Source: Rotaria socialis
Lineage: Eukaryota > Rotifera > Eurotatoria > Philodinida > Philodinidae
NCBI GenBank assembly: GCA_905331475.1
Contig: CAJNYU010000015.1
Location: 62,001 to 126,000, forward strand
DNA length: 64,000 nucleotides
Reading direction: 5' to 3'
This document shows, piece by piece, positions 56,672 to 64,000 of this stretch (its first letter is position 1; the number at the start of each line of letters is the position of its first letter). The notes under the pieces were generated by a model. It made no database searches and was not told where the DNA came from. It saw nothing but the letters and a program-made list of their open reading frames with translations. Made by a program: the position numbers and the translations under genes.

Positions 56672-57361
56672 TTAAGATATGTCTCCTGTATTCACAGCTG
56701 TCATAAATGAGATCTCTGCCGCAGTAGATTGTCGACCAATAAAGCGGTTTCTTTCTGGAATCCGTCCGAACAATTGTATTCTGTCACAATGATTTTTTGT
56801 TATGCCAAGCAGTGACACTAGAAGATTTGAATCAATTGATGGATGCCTCATTAAATATTGTTGAATTAGACTTTGAGCGATCTCTAGGTGTTCAATTTGT
56901 TCGGAATGAACTAAGCAAATAAGAATCGTTATTAGAAATTGAACTGGTAGACCAGTAAGATTAATAGTTTCCACAAGGGTTAAAACAATTCGTCGAGCTA
57001 TATCATCGTATATATAAGCACTTTCTGTTCCTCGAAATATATTCCGAGTTATTTGATCGTAGAGTATAATCATTGCCATCTTTTCCTCTAGAGTTGTCGG
57101 TTGAAAGTCAATGAAATATTCGATAGCGGGATGGTATTTCATTAGTTTTTGATCTACTAACTTCTGCTGCTCATGCTTGGCGAACCATAATGTAGTCCAC
57201 TGGTTTGTTAGTTGCGTTGACGAGAGAGATCTATTAAGATGGGTTGTACCATACCAGTCGACTAGAAGTTGATACAGAGTGTGAGAACTGTTTTCAGCGT
57301 TCATATCATTGTCGTTGACGGTAGGCTGATGAGACATAGAATTATGGAATGAGGAAAACAA
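56672..57361 (-). CDS. DUF924 family protein, bacterial-type
   Basis: Single exon, 229 residues. Family blocks in order: WYGTTHLNRS then W..LWFAKHEQQKLVDQKL, where the family has LW..F..D..I. Next come MAMIILYDQITRNIFRGT (family LALILLLDQFPRNMFRGT), then ICLVHSEQIEHLEIAQ (family PLMHSE..) and FGRIPERNRFIGRQSTAAE (family FGRFPHRN..LGR.ST.EE). DUF924 proteins are TPR-like helical proteins widespread in bacteria and some fungi and plants; their biochemical role is unknown. An additional start residue set (M9, M20) is possible. Lack of introns and the neighbourhood suggest a horizontally acquired gene, which a phylogeny would have to confirm. Confidence 0.85.
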   Translation of the reverse strand: MFSSFHNSMSHQPTVNDNDMNAENSSHTLYQLLVDWYGTTHLNRSLSSTQLTNQWTTLWFAKHEQQKLVDQKLMKYHPAIEYFIDFQPTTLEEKMAMIILYDQITRNIFRGTESAYIYDDIARRIVLTLVETINLTGLPVQFLITILICLVHSEQIEHLEIAQSLIQQYLMRHPSIDSNLLVSLLGITKNHCDRIQLFGRIPERNRFIGRQSTAAEISFMTAVNTGDIS

Positions 57362-57626
57362 TTATCTGAAAGAAATAACATTCTATTGCGAACTATACAG
57401 TAGTCTTAAGAACAAGTCGTGCAGGCGGGTAAACCGTATTAATTGTCAAAACCACAAATAATTGAATTGGTCGGGTGTTGTTTTCAAATGAGTCTAGTAT
57501 ATGAAATTTGTATAAGACTGATTCTTGTTCTTTCTTTTGATTTTCGATAATTTAACAGCATTCAGAAAAACAGTAATCGTTTCATGTGGGTTCGATTCTC
57601 GAGCGAAGTTTCATATATAAACTTCT

Positions 57627-57932
57627 TTATAATCTTTCAATATTATTCTGATTCAAATGAGAATATCTCTGATCTATTATATTTGTAATCGATCTCTGCA
57701 CAAAATAATACACAACAGTGTTGCTCAAATTATTAGGAGACATTTCGTGACTCATAACATCGAGATATTGCTTACCAGAATGGTCCATATTGGTAGAAGT
57801 ATGTTCGTGACAAGCACGGCTATAGGTGCTACTATCCAAATAGGCATCTATGGTCAGCATGCAGATAACATAGGGCAAGATGTAGAAATGGTCAAAGTGG
57901 ATGTGGTACTTTTCATTCTTTGAGTACAGCAC
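57627..57932 (-). CDS. doubtful 101-aa frame
   Basis: The minus frame starts MLYSKNEKYHIHFDHFYIL and contains a hydrophobic piece LPYVICMLTIDAYL. An open plus-strand frame of similar length overlaps it almost completely, so coding is unproven on either strand. No family recognised. Confidence 0.2.
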   Translation of the reverse strand: MLYSKNEKYHIHFDHFYILPYVICMLTIDAYLDSSTYSRACHEHTSTNMDHSGKQYLDVMSHEMSPNNLSNTVVYYFVQRSITNIIDQRYSHLNQNNIERL

Positions 57933-57939
57933 GCAATTT

Positions 57940-59154
57940 CAGTCAAATAAATAGCTGTAATGGTAGATTCATTGTTCATTAATAATCAAGCAGCAAGAAA
58001 ATAGGAATGATGACGTGTTCTTTCACAACAACGATGATGCAACTGAAAATCGCTCCATCCTCTCACATATGCTTCTTTAGAGGGCGCTAAACGCCATATT
58101 TCTCTATCTAAAAAAACATGAAATTCGATCAAAATTGGAGTTGAATGAGTTTTAGACAATTCTAGTCGCTATTTTAGAATGAGTTGCACTGAAATTAACA
58201 AGATTCTGTGTTTAACAACTAAGAGAAAAGTTGTTTCCGATATATTTATATGGAAAATTTTACTATGAGCCATATAAAATACTTAACTCAGAGCAAACAG
58301 ATGATCAACTTAGCTCACAAAATCTTTTAAACAGCTCAATGTCTCAGTACAATCTGACTAGAAATAAAATCGGTCACTGATGTGAAAAAGAAAATTGCAC
58401 ACTCATCTTCTTCAACTCTCAATGTAAGATAATATACTGATCAGCGCACCGATTGCCCTTATTCAGGTCAACATTTTCATTTTCACTGAGAAACTAAACA
58501 TTTTGAAATATTAGCTGTCTAGGGTTTGCCTGGACAAAGATATGCAATTTTTAATATTATCATCAAGACCTTTTCAGAAAACAAATTTCCAAACACTTGA
58601 TGATCTTTATTGGCAATATTTAGACTTCTTTAGATATGACTTTTTCTGTATTTTTTGACAATACCACGCGGTGAGAATATTGCTGATTATACACAGAAAC
58701 GCGTCATCCACTCATATTTTCGAATTCAGCTTGCACGAAAATGATTGAGCATAGAAAATAATATTTCAACAGATGGAGATCTTCGATCAAATGATAATAG
58801 GAAAGGTGCCTTTGGTGCCGAACACGCACTAGAAAAGTTCATTCTTTAGTAATTACGTATAACTGAACAATAAAGACCATCAAATTTAAAACAAACATCC
58901 TTTGATTTATTGATTTCATCAATTCTTATGTGTTAAATATCTTAATTTGTATCAATCGGAGCTTCATTAAATTTTAAGATTGTCGCATCGATAACTAATT
59001 ATTAATGATTGAATTCATATTTACGAATTTAATGCACGATTCTCTCACCGATGTAGATATCTTTTGGATTTACGGGTATGAGTTTTTTTTTCTTATTCCA
59101 AACTAACACTGACGCCCCACCCTAGTTGTCCCATTCGTTTCAGGAAGTTAAGCT
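57940..59154. other. 1.2-kb non-coding stretch
   Basis: No gene or element ends seen. Confidence 0.5.
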
Positions 59155-60240
59155 ACTAATAAAGAAGAAATGCTTTTATTTAGACTACAACAATTGAAAT
59201 AAAAACGAACAAGTTCAGATTCAAACACCACTAAAATAAAACACGACTCTTTAGAAATATTAAAAAAATTCACGATTAATTTATGTAGATGGAGCTGATT
59301 TCGTCGATTCATTCTTTTTGCGAACGATTGTTATCCCTACCAAAACACCAACTAGCCCGATAAACGCGCAACCAACAATCATCAAAGGGAAAACAGGAAA
59401 GTTTCTACCCGCCAGTGGCTGTACAGATACATCTGTAGCTTGGTTATATGTATCGCCAATGGTGTTTTTATTGTTCACTGATTGTGTCGCAATGGCAGAA
59501 CTTGCTGCGTCAATATCTTCTGATGATTCAGACTCGGAGGTAGAACTTGCAATGAAAATAGCATCTTGCAATTGAGACACAGGGATAGAATTTGCAGTCG
59601 ACATATCATCGTATGATGCGGACTCGAAGATTGGATTTGTAGCGCGAGTATTGTCGGATGATTGAGACGACAAAATAGAATTTATAGTGGCTGTACCGTT
59701 CATTGTTTCGAACGACAAATCAGAAGTTATAGAGAAAATGTCGTTGTCAATGGGATTCGCCAAAATTATCTGCGTTGTTGCGATCAGGATCAAAACTTGA
59801 AGTAGATAAATATCTTTATTTTATACATTCCTTATGCAAACCTTACCTAGCATGATGAGAATGTGTTCCATGTAATTCCTGTGGACTATATGGTTATCGA
59901 ACAGAAGAAAATTATGAACGATGACTATTTTACTGCATTGTCAAACGCTTTTTACTTATATTATATATATATATATATATATATGCAGTCAAGTAGATAA
60001 CAGAACGAACAAAATATTGTATATAAAGAGATTCAAAGAGCCACCTTCAATACAAGGTTGATCAATATGCTTGATACGTAACTCATTAATATTCATATAC
60101 CTTGATGATGTGACTCACATTATGCATGGCCATAATTCTAATCATAACCTCAAATGATGACGTCAGGATAATAGGTTTCTTACTGAATACGGCCTAGAAA
60201 TCGAGTCCAGAATACAAAACATTCATGGTCAGATAAATAA
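59155..60240. repeat. duplicated block 2 (paralogue at 52840-53760)
   Basis: See the first block. Extra differences here are a TA microsatellite at about 59955-59984 and a longer ectodomain exon. Confidence 0.8.
59281..59871 (-). CDS. small type I membrane protein, paralogue 2
   Basis: Exon 1 is 59871-59847 (MEHILIML plus one base), intron 51 bases (GTAAGG..TTCAAG), exon 2 59795-59281; 179 residues. The signal peptide MEHILIMLVLILIATTQIILA is followed by an ectodomain of about 110 residues made of short Ser/Thr/Asp-rich blocks. These look internally repeated (SSQSSDNTRATNPIFES, SASYDDMSTANSIPVSQ, SSTSESESSEDIDAASS). A helix near FPLMIVGCAFIGLVGVLVGI and a basic tail RKKNESTKSAPST end the protein. 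The ectodomain is 45 residues longer than in paralogue 1, mainly by additional blocks. A mucin-like surface protein is inferred. The splice pattern is identical in the two genes. Confidence 0.75.
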
Positions 60241-62579
60241 AGAAAAAAAATCGTTATATATCCAATTTTTTCAAGAGCCGATGAACTGCATCATACAGAG
60301 TTATAAGGTTTACTATCGTCATTGGCTAAGGTCAGTCGTAAAATTATTAGATGGAGAAGGAGTTAAATGGAAGCTATGGATTCGAAGTTGCACATGTTGA
60401 ATAGCTTTCTCACACAATCTATGTTGACAAAAAGTTTTTAATCGAGAGTCCATTCTGTTTTTTTCTTCATCCATTCGATTGCTTTGCATCAATATTTAAG
60501 AAACTTTTAACAATTGGGTCAGCTGACTCAAATTTATAGTCATCTTTTTCGATGTAGATATAGTTCTAAGAAATACTTAAAAATGTAAATATATGTGTTT
60601 ATGAAATGATGGACAAAGCCTGTGATGTCAAAACAGTAACTTTGTATTTGTTGACTTGGATTAAAAATATCTGCTTTTAAATCATTAGCATGATGATGCG
60701 TATTTTGTGCGATTCTCTTTGAAAACTTTTCTCTATTGTTGAAAAAGAAATACCAACAAACGTTTTGTTAAGCAGCAAGCAATTTGATTGGTTGTATGTG
60801 TCGAATTTATTGTATTTATTTGTTATCAAACTTTTCCATTTTTCCTTCATTTTATGAGAACATATTCGTGCTTAATTAGTATCTCTAACGTAAAATATTG
60901 TTTTTATGTATTACAATAACGATGAAGAGATATGACGCCATCTTTCGAACGTTGCTACAATTAAAGCATATTGTATAATCACAGCATCGAATCCGCTACA
61001 TATCGATTCGACACCACTTTAGGTCGGTATGTTGCGCTAAAACTTTAATTGCACAACAAATCATTATGTTAGTTGTGTACCAAGTGTGTGTTCTTGAAAT
61101 CAAATATATTGAAAAGTCAAAAAAAATAGATTTTCAATTCTAAACTTCTATGTGGTGTAAATATTTACAAAAGGTTCTGTTCGTTCTTAATAATTTTCCG
61201 AACATGCCGATTTTCGAAGTCGGAATTATTCTACTCAACAACAATGAATATCGATAAACATCGGCATTGATAGTCGATTTTAGTCAGTACAAACCTGTGC
61301 CATCAAAGTTTTGCGATGTCTTGATGGATATCGCGAAATGATTTGAAAGCATAAGATGATGAATCATTCTTTTCGTTTGTTGTTTCCTATAGATTTTCCA
61401 GGAAATGACTAAAGAATAAGAAACAAAACGAACATCGCAATCAAAAATTGAACAACTTCAACGCGTGAAATATAGTGCTTCCCGAATAGTAATAACATCA
61501 GTTGCAAGAGACGTTGTTAATTCTCGATCTCGTGTAAAACTAAACCGAGAATTTTCAAGTACAAAATAAATTACTTGAGCATTTATTTTGTATAGCTTTT
61601 CTTGCAGAACGAAGTTCCGATTGGAAGTTTATCATTGTCGGATAGTAAAAGAAATGGATTTTCTTCAAAATAATCATACGATATCTATAGAAAAACCCAC
61701 CGTTAGAGTGTGCGCAATACCAACAGTTCATTTTTTCTCTAAAGGGTTATGTCTTGGTTTATTGTATTAAAACGATTAAATGCTTTTTTTTTTAAATACT
61801 GATAGAATTTAGTCGATTTTCGATGTCTTCTGATAATACTGATGCGTCTGTACAATAATATTCATTTCTTCAGAATTTATTTTTCCTAAACATTCATCTT
61901 TTTACTTTCAACAAAATAGTTTAATTTTAAATTATGTGAAGAATACCTACTGTTTTCAAGGCATCCAAGGTTGAAACATGCGATCCGCGCATAGTCGTAT
62001 ACAGCGAAAATACGGATAACCGTTTTGATTGGCGTGGAAAACGATGAGTTTTAGTATAACTTATTAACTATTACTTATTTTCATGCAAACATATTGCATT
62101 ATAGTGATTTCCATACATTTCTTATACTATTAATAAACTCTGGTTATGATTTAGGGTAACGGTTAGAATCGCAGGGCTCTAGTTTAAATAGTAAATCGTA
62201 TAGAAGATGAAGATGATACTTACGCGAGGTAATCTATTATGGAAGATAGAGAAAATATCTTATAGCCAAGATTTCCCACTTTGCCGAAAATAGATTGAAC
62301 CATATCATCATTGGCTATGCTAAGTTGTTGAACTGTTTGTGAAGAACACTTTAAGAAAATCCGTGAACTGGAGAATTTAGCACACAAAAATAAAATGTAA
62401 GTACGCCACGATCAACTGATATTAATGAATTTGATCGCTGTTAAACAGTCAGGTAGTATGAATGACGAAGAAAAAACGTTTACATAAAACTTTAAAATAA
62501 GGAGATCGTTCTAGAGTAATATAATATGATATGACAAATAGGAAATTGAATTCTTCTAACTGTCTCAATAATAAAATGA
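60241..62579. other. 2.3-kb non-coding stretch
   Basis: No gene, clear repeat or element ends seen by eye. Confidence 0.5.
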
Positions 62580-63777
62580 TTATTTATTTGATAAACTTCT
62601 AGGTAGTTCATCAATGAACATTTGCGTAATTTCACAATCATCAATCGTCATACGTTTAGCAAATTCATCTAGCATAAATAAATCAAATGGTTTGAAATCT
62701 TCGAGCTGAACCGAAGCTATCTTTTCACGTAGTTTATTAGTCTCTCGTAGCATGTCGATGCATGATAGTTGATTTTGATCAAGACTTATTCGAATACAAT
62801 GAATGATTTCACCAATGGATGTTCTCTGAGCAGGTTCAATCGGCCAAACTCGTTGAATAGCATCTGCCAGAAAAGCAGGTATATCGTTAGGCCAATTATT
62901 TGGACGTTCATTACGCATAGTAAACTTCGCCAGAATTTGTGCTGGCTTCATTCCAGTAAAAATACGTTTCGCAGTCAGTTGTTCATAGAGAGTAAATGCT
63001 AAAGAATAAATATCTGAAGCTACAGAGGGTGTTGCACCATCGATGACGACTTCTGGTGCATCATAACCAGCAGTACCACCTGGTCCTTTGACTGACGTCG
63101 TCGAAGCGATAGCAAATTGAAAACTAACTCCAAAATCGACAATTTTTGGTATGTAATTACCATCAGATTGTTTAGAGAGAAGCACATTTTCTGGTTTAAA
63201 ATCACGCTGAACAACTTGAGCTAAATGAAGTTCACCGAGACCTTTGGCAATACCTAATGCAATTTCTAAACGTTCTCGAATAGATAAACTACGAATAATT
63301 GCTGAGTTATCAGCGAGAGCAATAGCAAGTGATGGTCCATCAATATATTCCATGACAATACCAATACCATATTATGGTAAACGAACACCACCGTAAACTG
63401 GTACTAAATTAGGCATATGCACTAAAGGACGAGATACAGCTATTTCATGCATTAGCGCATCTTTCATTTCGGTTGTATTTGCAATCAGACCGCATTTTAC
63501 CGTATAAATATTTTTGACACGAAATATTCTACCCATGGCACCGTGTGCGATCGGTTCTTGATTCGATTCAATTGTGATCTTTGTCGCAAGATCAGATGGA
63601 AAACAGTAATCTTCTAGTTTTTTTTCGTGCTTGTTTAATTTCATCAGCAAGTGATTGTGCAACATAAATATCACTGATAAGTTTGCCATCACATAGTGGA
63701 CAAAGTGGAAGAGCTTTAGAACACTCGTGACAAACGATATGCTTGTCACTTACGGAACACAATGGCATAGGCATTCT
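62580..63777 (-). pseudogene. RING-plus-protein-kinase gene with two lesions
   Basis: The first piece (from 63777) encodes the second half of a RING-like zinc site (CSVSDKHIVCHEC..LCPLC); the first Cys pair would be on an upstream exon I cannot find. Then comes a kinase: glycine loop AHGAMGRIF, lysine in YTVKCGL, hinge VMEYIDGPS, catalytic loop QRDFKPENVLL (His of HRD replaced by Gln), metal-binding VDFGVS, and GTAGYDAPEV. All but the HRD His are conserved, so activity was possible. The RING and kinase frames differ by one base at an A8 run (about 63620-63627). A TAA sits in frame at 63373-63375 (GGVRLP stop YGIGIV), after which homology continues. Either this is a young pseudogene or both are sequence errors. 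A RING-kinase fusion recalls RIPK- or plant-like receptor kinases, though no orthology is claimed. Confidence 0.8.
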
Positions 63778-64000
63778 AGAATAGACAAAATATCACTTCC
63801 AGGATAATTCGTTTTATCAAATATTTTCCTATTATTGTTGTTTTTGAAAAACCCTAGATACTCATCGAAAAGATCAAGAAAATTTATTTGACTGAATAGC
63901 ACTAATAAAATACTTAACCTCTATTAGATCAAATTATAAGTCAGTTGTGATACAAATAATAATATACCTAAACTCATTGAACATAGCATTAGATAATTCT
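63778..64000. other. right edge, no gene seen
   Basis: An acceptor-like TTCTAG precedes the RING piece at 63778. No coding exon upstream could be recognised before the window ends. Confidence 0.4.

Noticed and set aside
57585-57606. tRNA-like B box (GGTTCGATTCTCGAGC)
   Set aside because: No A box or cloverleaf-forming partner upstream; a chance match.

Overview
The window is AT-rich (roughly 30% GC by eye) animal DNA. I read it as a bdelloid rotifer (Adineta/Rotaria type). The evidence is: introns of about 48-60 bases with GT..AG ends in nearly every spliced gene; an ADP-ribosyltransferase fused to a long tetratricopeptide array, a protein type very common in bdelloids; scattered TGTGGG-type repeats, which is the telomere unit known from Adineta; several compact intronless genes of bacterial type; and many small, recently inserted non-autonomous transposons. 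Nothing looks prokaryotic: there are no operons, and genes lie on both strands with polyadenylation-like tails. All gene models are by-eye reconstructions, with splice sites chosen for frame and GT..AG consensus.

Left part (1-24 kb): mostly ordinary host genes. A dienelactone-hydrolase-like gene is present in three overlapping copies (1-606, 6538-7429, 7431-7647), partly because of an assembly join. Between them lies a three-exon gene with a C3Hc3H/WRC-like zinc cluster (4810-6487). Then come a five-exon coiled-coil plus beta-propeller-like gene (9744-11394), a bitopic membrane protein (15082-17130), a Baeyer-Villiger-type flavin monooxygenase (17202-18926) and its broken tandem paralogue (19733-21339). 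A four-helix claudin/PMP22-like membrane protein (23513-24141) closes this part. A textbook hAT-type MITE with an 8-base target duplication sits at 8473-9128.

Middle (24-39 kb): gene-poor and decaying. It has an 830-base gap, an F-box gene cut by several copies of one short CCCAGG-ended element, an RRM (hnRNP M/MYEF2-like) gene with lesions plus a second hAT MITE, and a fragment of an S9 peptidase gene. A 2.7-kb repetitive structure with inverted ends (35926-38676) follows. It contains a tandem array whose 91-base units look like 38-base exons separated by 53-base introns, and a nested perfect-looking foldback element.

Right part (39-64 kb): accessory, subtelomere-like. Bacterial-type genes (a GNAT acetyltransferase, a CrfC/YjdA-like dynamin GTPase with one in-frame TGA, a DUF924 protein) and the ART-TPR gene are interspersed with short hairpins whose arms are TGTGGG-like telomere repeats in inverted orientation. 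One hairpin abuts a truncated NHL-repeat exon, another lies 40 bases past the ART-TPR stop. Two paralogous small type I membrane proteins (52946-53401, 59281-59871) lie in duplicated blocks. A broken RING-kinase gene ends the window.

The most unusual signals are the family of telomere-armed hairpins with shared loops, the exon/intron-like minisatellite, the inverted pair of 20-base arrays at 45.6-46.4 kb, and the repeated hits of one MITE family on one F-box gene, including one at an intron donor.
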